From: Nemertoderma westbladi
Lineage: Eukaryota; Xenacoelomorpha; Nemertodermatida; Nemertodermatidae
Direction of reading: 5' to 3'
DNA length: 64,000 nucleotides
NCBI GenBank assembly: GCA_032718475.1
Contig: JAUCBJ010007589.1
Coordinates: forward strand, 19,015-83,014
Part shown: positions 33,955 to 43,815 of the stretch, piece by piece
How the letters are laid out: the number at the start of each line of letters is the position of its first letter
Position numbering within the stretch: position 1 is the stretch's first letter
Notes under the pieces: model-generated
Database searches by the model: none
Told to the model about the DNA's origin: nothing
Seen by the model: only the letters and a program-made list of their open reading frames with translations
Translations under genes and position numbers: made by a program

Positions 33955-35750
33955 TTGTCGAACTGTACAGACCATCTTAACTTCATCACTCATCTGTACT
34001 GCGCCTTGGCAAGGCACCACCTTACAGGTGAGCGAGTGAGAGAGTTTGGAATGGCGGGGAAACTGATCAGGAAGAGAAAGGCGGAGTTAGGAGGAAAGGA
34101 GATACTGGTGGATTTCACCGAGAGGCATCCGGAAGAGAAGATGAGGGGATACTACGAGCGGTTAGAGAGAGGCCACTGAGCGCGAGCGCTACAAGACCAT
34201 TTCAGGGAGGTGCATGAACAGCGGCTGGTCAGGACCTACGGGACGCCGTCGCTGGACAACGCGATCTTCGAGCACTTCCACTACATGGTGAAAGGAGACG
34301 AAGCGAAGTTCGGGATTCCGAAGTACGCAAGGGATCCACCGAGGAAGGATTGGAAGAGGTTCGTAGAGTCCGTCAGCAGGGGAGGATACATGGTCCTAGA
34401 CGATGAGGGGACCGTGGAAGACGAGGAAGGTTCGAGGAGAGGATTGGCAGGGTCGGCCAGAACCATACTCCTACATTTGGCCGTGCCAAATGGGGATATA
34501 TTCCTATTCGATCTGGGGACGTATGGAAAGAAGGACGGGCCGAAGTTGAACCGGTTGCCGAAGGCGGTGCAAACCCTGGTGAGAGAGAAGTCAACGACGA
34601 AAGTGGGATCGGCGATTCGTGACGATGCGGAGAGAATCATCGGTCCGGACACCCCCAACCTTCTGGATATGCAGACAGTCTACATGGCTATGACAGCATC
34701 AGACGGGTTGGGACTAGTGCAGAACTCAGGCCATTGTGGGCGGTGGCGATGGGCCAGCTAATGGGGCTCGTGTGTCACAAACCGATGGACTGGGGTAAGT
34801 TCAGAGAGGAGTACGGAGCAGACCTGGCAAACTCGCTGAAGTGGGGAGCGAGGCCAGGGAAACAAGAGGTGTATCAATTCCAGAGAGGAGCGATAAAGGT
34901 ATATCAGAAGCGATATATCCTACAGGAAGACTGGATAATGATAGGTTTGCTTAACCTATTCATGACCGTGGTTATTGAGAGGGAACCAATGGCATTCCTA
35001 TTATCGGGATCACCCCTAAGCTACAGAAGAGCCTTTAAGACGGCTTTCGAGGGTCTGGTAGACCACCCGGAGCTGAAGGGCGAGTCGGTGTACTATAACA
35101 GCCGACATCTGGTAGACAGGGAGGTGGATACGCCGTGTCAGAGATGGGAGCAGCTAGAGGCAGATAGACGAGAGGCAAAGCGATTGGAAGAAATCGATAG
35201 ACAGGAGAGAAGAAAAGCAGAAGAAAGAGAGGGGGAAGCTAGGGCACAGAGCTACGGCTTCGAGGAACAGGCGGCCTTAGACGAACTTCGTTGGACGTCA
35301 TCAGGGAGTTCGGGGGAGTCTCTAGGGTGAGAGTTAGGGTGGACGGTGGGATCACCGAAACAGTCGAAATCGGGGTTGCACACGACGCCCATACCAGCGG
35401 GCGCCGAGGGCGATCATCCGCTAAGGAGGCTAGGGGAGCTGGAAGGATGGAAAGTTACGGGCGAGAGCCAAGGTGGGAAGGGACACAGCGGGTCCACCGG
35501 GATACCGGGATTGGAGCCACTCCCAGAGGAGGACGAGGATGACGATGAGTTCGGAGAGATACCGCCGACCATCGAGAGGATCGGGCACTCGGACACAGAC
35601 TGGGTTGGCGGGAGGGTGGTGACGGCCAGTGGGGCGAGGGCCTTCTGGGATAAACCCGGCAAGCAGGCCTGGGAGCATGAGGAGCCGGCGATGGATTTCG
35701 CGTGGAGCACCATCAGGTTGGGCGGCTACCGGGGACGGCACCACGGGTAG
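33955..35750 (+). pseudogene. Accessory gene of BEL element 2, exonuclease-like N-terminus and coiled coil
   Basis: Frames 33955-34179 and 34210-34761 share one phase (TGA between); 34734-35330 and 35346-35750 share another (TGA between). The first part has YMVLDDEGTVED (a possible DxE motif), TILLHLAVPNGDIFLFDLGT, and TKVGSAIRDDAERI before LLDMQTVYMAM. This succession recalls the DEDD 3'-5' exonuclease fold of the WRN/mut-7 type (motif I, core strands, then KVG..x.D as motif II). Motif III is not clear. Next comes FLLSGSPLSYRRAFKTAFEG, then a Glu/Arg coiled coil (EEIDRQERRKAEEREGEA) and an acidic segment. Such a domain is not a standard part of BEL/Pao elements. The exonuclease call is an inference from short motifs. 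Confidence 0.5.
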
Positions 35751-36565
35751 TATTCGGGGAGACAATGCCCGGGAGGGGCGAGGAGATCGATATAAACAGG
35801 GACGCTACCATCCGGAAGTTTGCTTACCATCGACTCCGCAGACCGCGGAGATCGCTTGGGACGAAAGACGACGTGGGGCGGGAGACATTGGTGCTCGGCT
35901 GTGACTACTGTGGGAGACAGACCCACCAGGAAAGGAGCTGTTTGTACCGGTTCCAGAAAGGGACTAGTTGTCTCTACTGCCGCGAGTCGAGTCACAGGAT
36001 GGGGGCGTGTCTACAGTTGCATAACCGGTGCTCGAAGTGCAACTTTCGGGGGCATTACGGGCGCCAGTGTGACTGGATGGACGACGAAGAGAAGTTTAGG
36101 ATCTTCGAGGAGTGGGCCGACGTCGGGGCGATGACTCGGCAACGTATGAAGGCCCAGGAGTTCCGGTGGGGCTTCTTTAACAACAATCAGGAGGCCCACA
36201 TGGAGATTATCAAACGGAGGCTTCCGTTTACCTACCAAGAAGTGGCGACGGCGGCGTCATATGCCGGGGTGATAAATACGCAGAGGTATTTGGACAGGTG
36301 GACACCACAGAACAGAGGAGAGTTCAGGGATTTCTTGGCGGAGCATGTGCCGCGGGCAATGAAACTGATCCTATGGGATGCCACCAGGGGGAGACAACAG
36401 GGCCACTCGGAGGGGCCACCCATGAAGCGATACCGGGAGCTAATAACACTGGCACCCAAGGAGTCGACGACCGGCATCAGTAAGGAGGTGGCGGCGAGGG
36501 TCCGAAGCCAGAAAGCAGACAAGATCAAAGGAGCGGCAGTGACCAGGAAACGACCTAGGGAGTAG
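35702..36565 (+). CDS. Accessory gene, C-terminal zinc-cluster part, BEL element 2
   Basis: Frame of 287 residues, in a new phase relative to 35750. After a basic start it has LGCDYCGRQTHQERSCLYRF, then CLYCRESSHRMGAC and CSKCNFRGHYGRQC: three Cys/His units of knuckle type in a row. A helical domain follows (RIFEEWADVGAMTRQRM, then LPFTYQEVATAASYAG) and a basic tail ending KRPRE that could be a nuclear signal. The spacing of the cysteines and the following region match the element 3 protein at 57786-58478 and 47344-48351. It probably binds nucleic acid. No envelope-like signal peptide or membrane segment is seen, so it is not an env gene. Confidence 0.7.
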   Translation: MEHHQVGRLPGTAPRVVFGETMPGRGEEIDINRDATIRKFAYHRLRRPRRSLGTKDDVGRETLVLGCDYCGRQTHQERSCLYRFQKGTSCLYCRESSHRMGACLQLHNRCSKCNFRGHYGRQCDWMDDEEKFRIFEEWADVGAMTRQRMKAQEFRWGFFNNNQEAHMEIIKRRLPFTYQEVATAASYAGVINTQRYLDRWTPQNRGEFRDFLAEHVPRAMKLILWDATRGRQQGHSEGPPMKRYRELITLAPKESTTGISKEVAARVRSQKADKIKGAAVTRKRPRE

Positions 36566-37310
36566 GACGACAGAGGGAAAGACTTGATGTGGTTCCCAAA
36601 GGCAGGTGGAATGAACTAAGACTTCGGTGTGACATGCCTGGAAGGCACCATGCGAGACGTGCGGACTCCTAAGTACAAAATTCAAGTAATTTAAATAATT
36701 GAAAAGTGCAATTAGTAGGTACATACGTAGTAATCATTATTAGTTTAGCAAAATATAATCAAAGTAAGTACTATAGTCATTCAACCTTTTTTCCAATTAG
36801 CTACTGGGACTGGGGGACGATTGACTATGACGAACGGGATGCTGGACGACTTCACACTTCTTGAGTGCGACGGCACTTGAGGGGGGTGAGACTCGTCGGG
36901 AGTGAGTGAGTGAGATAGGGGTTGAGTTGTAGTGCGGGGAGAGTGCGGGCGCAATTCAAGCGTGGGGGGGGGGAATAAGAGGCTGAGTGAGGGACGAGAA
37001 GGTCCGAGAGTTAGAACGGGAGTGAGGAGAAGTAGAGGAGAGTTAGGGTGAGAGTAGAGTGGAGTTAGAATGGCGAAAGTGTCGGGTAAAAAAAAATTGT
37101 GTGAGAAGAGCGCACGATCGGCCCGACACGGGACGCCAGGTAAACAGGGTAGCGATATCATACCCATAGGGAGCGGCCTGGAAAGCTGACTCCGAAAAAA
37201 ATAGTTCCACCCCACACTAGATAATAGATCGGGATCCAGCGGTATTGATTACCAATCAACCTCGTGTCACCCCAATAAACGGGGACAACAGGCCCCAAGG
37301 GAACACACAC
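36566..37310 (+). mobile_element. BEL element 2, 3' noncoding region and truncated LTR start
   Basis: 36781-37215 is homologous to the 3' region of element 1. The join at about 37240 skips roughly 150 bp relative to element 1: the polypurine tract and the first 82 bp of the LTR are missing. LTR sequence begins at about 37247. Bases 37171-37310 are the left copy of the RTE target duplication. Confidence 0.8.
37171..37310. repeat. 140-bp target-site duplication (left copy)
   Basis: The 140 bases 37171-37310 recur as 41063-41202 and flank the RTE-like LINE exactly. The sequence covers the end of the element 2 internal region and the start of its damaged 3' LTR. Confidence 0.92.
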
Positions 37311-40300
37311 TACTACTAGGATCGGCATGCTGCATTGCAGCTGCATTTTTAAGAATGCTGTGCCGGCTTGTCAACAAAATTGCACCGCCACAACTCCCTA
37401 TCACCCATGACATTTGCTAGATCATCCGATTCTTTAAGGCCAGTGTCCTTTAAGATGCGTCTCAAGAAAGTCATGGGCTGTCCACCATGCTTATTCACTC
37501 CATGAGGCTGCCAAAGTACAAGATTATGCACTGGCTGGTCCTCACGGCGAAAGCAATGTCCTGCAAAGCGGAGGCGATTTTGTTCTAGTGTCAAGCTTGG
37601 GGGAACCAATGAGACACCTCCAATGTTATATAGTGTCTGGTTGGAGATGTGTGCATTGTACTTGACACAATGAACCCGGCGTAGCATTCTCGTGAATGTG
37701 CCATCCAGAGATTTGGTGTCCTCAGCAGTTAGAGCCCAGCATGGACTCCCGTAGAGGAGTACTGGAACTACTGCTGCTCTAAATAATCGGACCTTAAGTT
37801 TCCGATTAATTCTCGGTGATTTCCAAATCCTGGAAAGCCTATTCAAGGCTGTCCATGCCTTTCCCTTACGTATTCGAAGGTCCTCACCTGACTTCCGGAT
37901 CCATGATCCCAGGTAACAGAAGTCGTCCACATGCTCAAGCATACCATCCTTTGAGCTTATGCTCTTCCGATCAGAGACTTGCTGAGGACTTTCAAAGTTA
38001 ACAGTCAGAATTTTGGTCTTTCTGGAGTTAATAAAAAGACCAACACTAGAAGCAGCATGTTCTAATGAGCTGAGGAGCCGTTGGGCTCCCTCTAATGATT
38101 CTGAGAGTACTCCTAAGTCATCAGCAAAGTCTAGATCAGTTAGGTACTTGGCAGGATTTCCTCGACTTCTGGAGCCAGTAGGTGGAGTTATCATCACCCC
38201 ATCATCATTATGATGATCTAAGGACATGCGTAGAACATAGTCAACCACAATAATGAACAAGAATGGTGCAAGTGTGTCTCCTTGGAGGACGCCCCATAAC
38301 ACTTCAAATGGTTCTGTGTCACCGTCAACAGTAGACACAAATGTTGTCGAACCATCGTATACTGATCTGATTGCTGCAATAATTTCATCAGGAATCCCAT
38401 ATAATGAAAGTATGCTGAACATACGTGAGCGAGAGACTGAATCAAAGGCCTTGAAGAAGTCAACAAAGATAACAGCCAGATGCCTGTCTTTCTTTTTTGA
38501 TAATTCTTCAATTATCCTTCTAAGTGCCAAAATGGGCTCCATGGTCCCACGACCTTTACGGAACCCATTCTGATTTCCACGGAGCAGTCTCTCAATGGGA
38601 TCCCTGATGCGATTTAATAGAATCCTATTGTATAGCTTTGCAGCAATCGAGATCAATGAGATTCCCCGAAAAGAACCATAGAGTGTTAGGTTGCCCTTCT
38701 TGGGAACTGGCACCAACTTATTTGTTTTCATTTCTTGTGGGACTCTTGTTGTTCGGTACATGTCTACTATGATGGGATAGATGAGCTTTAAACACTCAGG
38801 TATTTTAAAGACCTCAGGGGGAACACCATCTACTCCACTGGCACGATTGGTCTTAATGCTCTTTGCAGCAGCCTTCACTTCTGCAAAGGAGATATCGCCA
38901 ATGGGAATATCTGGGAGTACAGACTCAGACACTTTTACTTCTATAAAGTTATCAGGCAATACCCTGTCATTATTGAGGAGCTTTTCAAAGTGGGCTTTCC
39001 AACCATTGAGGCGATCGGCTGGTGATTCAGCCTTAACCTTGGTGGTTGGTTGGCTTTTCCGCCCAGTAAGCAGATTGATTGATTTCCATGCCTGGGATGA
39101 TTGCCTGCTGTCGTCAGCATCATTGATGGCATCAACCTGTTGGTTTATTAGCTCCTGTAGATTAACAGAGTACTGCCTGTTCAGGGACCTAGATGCAGCC
39201 TTAACTGCATTCTTGGCCGCTGTAGTCTGTTTGAGTCGGGACTCTTTCTGCGCCTTATGAAGGTCATTTCGGCACTTCTGAATTTTGTTGTCAGTCCAGG
39301 GGGCCCTTTTCCTGTTTCGAGGGTATACAGGAACTGTTTCTGCAGCTGCTAACTTAACTGCTTCTGTAAAGGCAGTATAGCCCTCACAGTGATCTGCCGC
39401 CTCAGAGGCAAGAGCCTCATACCTGTTGCTCAGCTGTAGTGTGAAGCTGGATCTCACACTTGGCTGTTGCAACAGAGAGGACCAGTCATGCCGCGGCAAG
39501 GCAGATTTCGTTGTTCTGCTAGCACGCAGACTAAGTCTTACCTTGGCCACAATAAGGCGGTGATCACTGGAGAAGGGTCGAAGTGTAAATGCATTACAGT
39601 CTTGTATAGAGCTCCTGTATTTCCTACGAAACAGAATATGGTCTATCTGGGACTTGTGACCACTGGGTCCACTATGAGTCCATAGCTTTCCAGTTCGCTT
39701 CTTGAACTGGGTTCCAGCCGAAAACAATCCATTTCCAGAGATAAAATCCTGAAGATGGACAGAATTTCGGTTAACACTATTGCTATAGACCCAGGGCGAT
39801 GTAGGTGATTGATGCAGACTTGCATTAAAGTCTCCCAGGAATGTTAAGAATGCATGCTGATCCACTCCATCAGTAGCTGCTTGTAGATTGTGGTAGAAAT
39901 TTTCCACCTCCTCTACAGGGGCAACACTAGTTGGAGAGTAGCACACAATCAGAACCACCTTAGGAAACTTCTTAGCCAGTCTTCCAGAACATGAGAAGTG
40001 GCAACGGATGATGCGGTTAGAGATTTGGTCTATTTTGTCCAATGCTGCATGTGCAGTTGGATTCATCAATAGACCAATTCCACCATTGCCACTATCATCT
40101 GCTGACGCGAGGGCGAGTCGCCAACCGCCCCCCATGTCCTTAATCAGAACCTCATCAGTCTGTCCAGTCTGCATTCGGTGTTCTTGAACACCCACTGCAC
40201 TAAGAGAAAGCTTATCTGCCAAGGCAGTCAGCTCACCTTGTCGCATTGGGGACCCGAGTGTTAGGGTGTTTACTGAGGCTAGTCTAGTAACTTGCCTCAG

Positions 40301-41062
40301 ATTCACCAATGGCTTTGTTGGTCGGGGTGGAACATGAGAGTAGCCTCCAACTCCAGAATCCCTCTCCCCATCACAATCTGGCCTCCCTGGTGACCCAGGG
40401 TTTGGGCCAGAAAGGTCATCAGGAAAGGGACTCAAAGAATTGTTGGCTGCTCTCTCTCCAGTAGGGGGTGAGACAGGCAGCCGGTCAGGAGTTAACTGAC
40501 GCCTGTGAGGCCGATTGTGTCCGGTAATTCCACTGGCCTCTAGTGGCCGGACCTCCGCATTGCTAATGTAATCCATAGTGGGGGTTGGGGGGTGCTTTTT
40601 TGCCGAGTCAGCTCTCGGGGCAAATACCGCACCCTGGTTTGCCATTCCACAGGGTGGGTGTCGCAATGGAGTCAGATATGAGGCCCATCACCCATATCTA
40701 CTCTGGCGCACATGACCCACCATTGGCTGTTGCAGCTCATCTGCTGGGTCATGCCCTGTACCCTTGCTGCCAGGTGCAGGTCGCAGTGAAGTGCTCTCAG
40801 AGTGGACATGAGAACACTCTACTCCTGACCAGCCATTGGTAGATCACCATCTGCCTGGTCAGGCCATATACCCCTGCAGCCAAGTATATGGGTCCTTAAT
40901 CCAGGACCAAGGACGTCCTTATCCCAGAACGAAGGGGGTCCTAGTTACAGGACCAGATTTGCCCTAGTAAGAGGGTCTATGCAGCTACAGGTGGCACCTC
41001 CTTTATGCTGCATGGAGGTGGCAAGTTTTCTTGATCAATGACCTAGAATACCTGACCTGACC
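37311..41062 (-). mobile_element. Full-length RTE-like LINE
   Basis: The element is 3752 bp long, with a 5' leader of about 400 bp, one ORF, a 3' UTR of under 40 bp and a (TAG)n-type tail. A very short 3' UTR, a microsatellite tail and a single ORF with APE endonuclease fit the RTE group. It is flanked by the 140-bp duplication. Related fragments lie at 8780-10195, 18681-18877 and 21732-22031, so the family is active or recently active here. Confidence 0.88.
37349..40666 (-). CDS. RTE-like LINE polyprotein (endonuclease and reverse transcriptase)
   Basis: This uninterrupted ORF encodes 1105 residues. After a Pro-rich N-terminus of about 125 residues comes an APE endonuclease: SVNTLTL (about 131), VQEHRM (about 160), VCYSPT (about 242), LGDFNAS (about 277), QIDHILF (about 340) and SDHRLI (367-372), covering the expected catalytic Asn, Glu, Tyr, Asp and His. 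RT follows: VPVPKKGNLTLYGSFRGISL (about 652), AVIFVDFFKAFDSVSR (about 731), WGVLQGDTLAPFLF (about 792) and active site FADD (847-850). The C-terminal region has RRVHCVKYN and a basic end. It nicks target DNA and copies its own RNA by target-primed reverse transcription. All recognised catalytic residues are present, so it may be functional. Confidence 0.95.
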   Translation of the reverse strand: MRHPPCGMANQGAVFAPRADSAKKHPPTPTMDYISNAEVRPLEASGITGHNRPHRRQLTPDRLPVSPPTGERAANNSLSPFPDDLSGPNPGSPGRPDCDGERDSGVGGYSHVPPRPTKPLVNLRQVTRLASVNTLTLGSPMRQGELTALADKLSLSAVGVQEHRMQTGQTDEVLIKDMGGGWRLALASADDSGNGGIGLLMNPTAHAALDKIDQISNRIIRCHFSCSGRLAKKFPKVVLIVCYSPTSVAPVEEVENFYHNLQAATDGVDQHAFLTFLGDFNASLHQSPTSPWVYSNSVNRNSVHLQDFISGNGLFSAGTQFKKRTGKLWTHSGPSGHKSQIDHILFRRKYRSSIQDCNAFTLRPFSSDHRLIVAKVRLSLRASRTTKSALPRHDWSSLLQQPSVRSSFTLQLSNRYEALASEAADHCEGYTAFTEAVKLAAAETVPVYPRNRKRAPWTDNKIQKCRNDLHKAQKESRLKQTTAAKNAVKAASRSLNRQYSVNLQELINQQVDAINDADDSRQSSQAWKSINLLTGRKSQPTTKVKAESPADRLNGWKAHFEKLLNNDRVLPDNFIEVKVSESVLPDIPIGDISFAEVKAAAKSIKTNRASGVDGVPPEVFKIPECLKLIYPIIVDMYRTTRVPQEMKTNKLVPVPKKGNLTLYGSFRGISLISIAAKLYNRILLNRIRDPIERLLRGNQNGFRKGRGTMEPILALRRIIEELSKKKDRHLAVIFVDFFKAFDSVSRSRMFSILSLYGIPDEIIAAIRSVYDGSTTFVSTVDGDTEPFEVLWGVLQGDTLAPFLFIIVVDYVLRMSLDHHNDDGVMITPPTGSRSRGNPAKYLTDLDFADDLGVLSESLEGAQRLLSSLEHAASSVGLFINSRKTKILTVNFESPQQVSDRKSISSKDGMLEHVDDFCYLGSWIRKSGEDLRIRKGKAWTALNRLSRIWKSPRINRKLKVRLFRAAVVPVLLYGSPCWALTAEDTKSLDGTFTRMLRRVHCVKYNAHISNQTLYNIGGVSLVPPSLTLEQNRLRFAGHCFRREDQPVHNLVLWQPHGVNKHGGQPMTFLRRILKDTGLKESDDLANVMGDRELWRCNFVDKPAQHS

Positions 41063-41638
41063 GAGCGGCCTGGAAAGCTGACTCCGAAAAAAATAGTTCC
41101 ACCCCACACTAGATAATAGATCGGGATCCAGCGGTATTGATTACCAATCAACCTCGTGTCACCCCAATAAACGGGGACAACAGGCCCCAAGGGAACACAC
41201 ACAGCAGGGGTCAGAGGTTACACCTCCGGAAGGGAGAAGGTAATAGCGACAAAGGAGGAAACACACCCAGGGAAATGGGAGGATGAGAAGTGAGTTATTA
41301 GCCAATGGGGGGAAGGCATCGGATAAGTAACGTAATGCGGCCAACCAGTGCAATATATATTATTACTCGTTGTGCCAATTTATTCACTTCAGCAAGTCAG
41401 TTAGTTAGGGTAGTATCGGAACTTTAATCACATCTCCGTCTACTGCCGTACAGTAATAAACCATCTTACCGGTACATTATACATCGTTCGCTTTGACTGT
41501 GCTATATCTTATCATTCATTATACCCTTATATCTATATGCATTGATCAACCAACAATCGGAACTCTTTTCACATACGCACGGCGGGGATTGTAGATTAAA
41601 AACCGGATAAACCGGGATCCTCGGTGGATCCCGTCACA
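41063..41638 (+). mobile_element. 3' LTR of BEL element 2 (right part)
   Basis: 41063-41202 is the right copy of the 140-bp duplication; the LTR then continues to CGTCACA at 41638. It matches 23781-24277 with a few substitutions, so the two LTRs are close in age. The first 82 bp of the LTR are absent from this end. Confidence 0.9.
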
Positions 41639-42374
41639 TCGACTGATAAAGGTGCGTGGTCCGAGCAGGTATAATCCGGTTTTAAATCCACTGAGTTGAC
41701 CAACCTCAATGCCGACGCCATAGATACAGCCAAATCTATTTCAGACTTCCAGATCTTTCCCTGCCTGTAAGACAGTCCTCCACCTAGTTGAGCGCCATCT
41801 GGTTTGAGCAGATGGTTTAGCACTACCGAATCAGATGACCGACAAACGTCCAGAAGTCGAGTACACATCGTATTAACCACCATATCACGTACATCATGAT
41901 AAATCGCAGCTGTCGTTGCGAAGGCCTCATCAGAAATCAGTAGATCTGGTTTCCCAACTCGAGCGTTGAAATCTCCGCAAACAATGACTTTCTTATTCTC
42001 AATTAGTTTTCCGTGTATACTCGCTAGCAGCGACTCAGTAAAGTATGGTGACTGCGTAGGGGGGATATATTCCACCCAATAACAGCGCGGGTATGAGAGT
42101 CGATTCAAACCAGATCTGTCCCTCAATAGATGCATCAATTCTTTCAACATAATTGTTGAGGCTTGACTTAATCAGCATTATGATACCCCCTCTGTGGGAC
42201 GAGTCAGACACATTCTGGTACGTGATAAATCCAGGTACCCTGATGTTACACCGAGTTTTAATTTCGCTAATAAATACAACATTGTATCCATTTAAAAATG
42301 AAAGTACATCTCGATTTAACAGTTTATCCTTTACATTGCAAATATTCCAAGCTAGAACTCTTAATTCCTTGTAA
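41639..42374 (-). pseudogene. LINE A, ORF2 endonuclease
   Basis: The minus strand begins with LRVLAWNICNVKDKL (endonuclease motif I) near 42345. It continues with VVFISEIK and RGGIIMLIKSSLNNYV, then shifts frame near 42060 into 42150-41596, which has VIVCGDFNARVG and YTCSDHAPLSV. These are the APE motifs of a LINE. The coding sequence runs on at 23698 on the far side of BEL element 2, sharing TCGAC at the join. Confidence 0.85.
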
Positions 42375-42415
42375 TTATCTGAGTTCCCGAAGAAGGGACT
42401 CTGTGCCCCGCACCC

Positions 42416-43378
42416 CTAAAATAGAGGGCATGAGTATCGATCTATAGGTACATTTTCCCACAGCACAACACGCCGTTTATAATCGTACGTAATCGTGACA
42501 CACTGGCTTTCCTGCCTAGCACACTCATCATGGACCCGCTTCCTCAGACGAGCCTCCTCTTTGCGCACAAGTGGATGGATATCCCGCCTTATGTAGACCT
42601 TCTTGTAATCATCTCCTGCTGTCTTCAGGTTCTTTGCAGCAGAAATTATCGCTGAGCTCGTTTCTGCATTGGGGACAACAACCAGAATTGGTCGGCTCCT
42701 CCTAGCATCACTTTGCTGCTGACCAAGCCGCCTGATGTCCCAGTTCTGAACTTGCTCTACCATTTCATCGTTAAGCTGCATTGCTAGAACAGTTTCTTTA
42801 ACCTTATTCATAAGATTATCATCATCATCCATCGTAGCCTCGGCGACTCCTTTGAAAATAAGGTTTAGTCACCGTTTATCCCCGTCGATTCTCTCGAGAT
42901 AAGCCTGCTGCTGATTAATAATCGAGAATGCGGAGTTTAATTTTGATGTGAGTTCCGATACCTCCACCTTTAGCGTCGATACCTGTTTCACCTCCTCCCG
43001 TAATGATCTGATCTCCTCCAAAATCTGTCTACTAACACCGCCATCTCCCACACCACCTGAGACTCCGGTACCGGCACCGGTATTCGCTGTATTCCCCAAC
43101 TGTTGGTGCTCAGTTAGTCGTGTCAGCACCTCCTTCAGCTGTGCGTTGTTCAACTTATTAATCTGTGCGGCTGTTAGCACACTTATAGCGTCAACATGTT
43201 GTAAGTTATCAGGCAACAGCATACTTTTCTGCCTGCCTGCAGGCATCTCGTACCGCCGTACCGGTAGGTGCAGTACTGTCTGACTGTACAGCTGTAGGCC
43301 TACTAGCCTACCAGTAAGAAAGAAGTAACAATAAACCTGCATACCTCTAGAATCTGCTCCCGGAGATCCTTTCCGCAC
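42416..43378 (-). pseudogene. LINE A ORF1 protein
   Basis: Frames 43378-42869 and 42832-42416 are in one phase, separated by a TGA at 42869-42871. The first part has a Gly-rich linker and a coiled coil (LEEIRSLREEVKQVSTLKVE, SELTSKLNSAFSIINQQQ). The second has PILVVVPNAETSSAIISAA and KKVYIRRDIHPLVRKEEARL, the strand-helix and [RK]-D-hydrophobic pattern of the RRM-like domain in LINE ORF1 proteins. It would coat the LINE RNA. Confidence 0.75.
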
Positions 43379-43815
43379 CTATATTGCGTCGTTATAATGG
43401 GCTCCGGTCTATCTCGGTCCGCTCTCACGCGCATAATCACATGGGTTATGCCATCGGCCTCCCGAATTTAAATACATTTGCTAGTTAAGCATTCCTGATG
43501 AGACCCTCCCTCGTTATCGTAGAACATCAGACGCCAGTCCTCCAAGGATTCCTCCGTCTTCCTCCATTGACGCTGTATCTCATCGGATGGGGTCCACATA
43601 CGCTCAATAGCCTTAGGGTCGTCGTATTGGGTATAGGAACCCATTCTCCTTAACCACACTTGGTCATTGTACATAAACTACACAATTAAATTTTCTGATA
43701 ATCAGTATATCACAATTAAATGCCTCTTAAACAAGGCTGAACAACGAACTAACAATTTAAAAATTTAACGAACGAATGAAGTAGTGGTAGGCATTCACCA
43801 GCGGCAGCATAGTGT
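43379..43815 (-). other. LINE A leader or flank with a small ORF
   Basis: The minus-strand frame 43674-43468 (68 residues, rich in Trp and acidic residues, MYNDQVWLRRMGSYTQYDD) has no family that I recognise. It may lie in the LINE A leader or be host sequence. The remainder shows nothing. Confidence 0.35.

Larger units (their letters stand above)
23699..41638 (+). mobile_element. BEL/Pao retrotransposon, element 2 (contains a nested RTE)
   Basis: This is a complete insertion: TG...CA LTRs, 5-bp duplication, gag-like region, gag-pol, integrase, minisatellite, accessory gene, 3' region and LTR. Removing the nested RTE and its duplicated target leaves about 14.0 kb, which is large for BEL/Pao, and the excess is the long N-terminal region and the accessory gene. 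Coding frames carry several stops and shifts, so this copy is dead or nearly so. It interrupts LINE A. Confidence 0.9.

Noticed and set aside
35702-36565. Envelope gene of an errantivirus-like element
   Set aside because: No signal peptide, transmembrane segment or furin-type site is visible; the protein is a Cys/His cluster with a basic tail.
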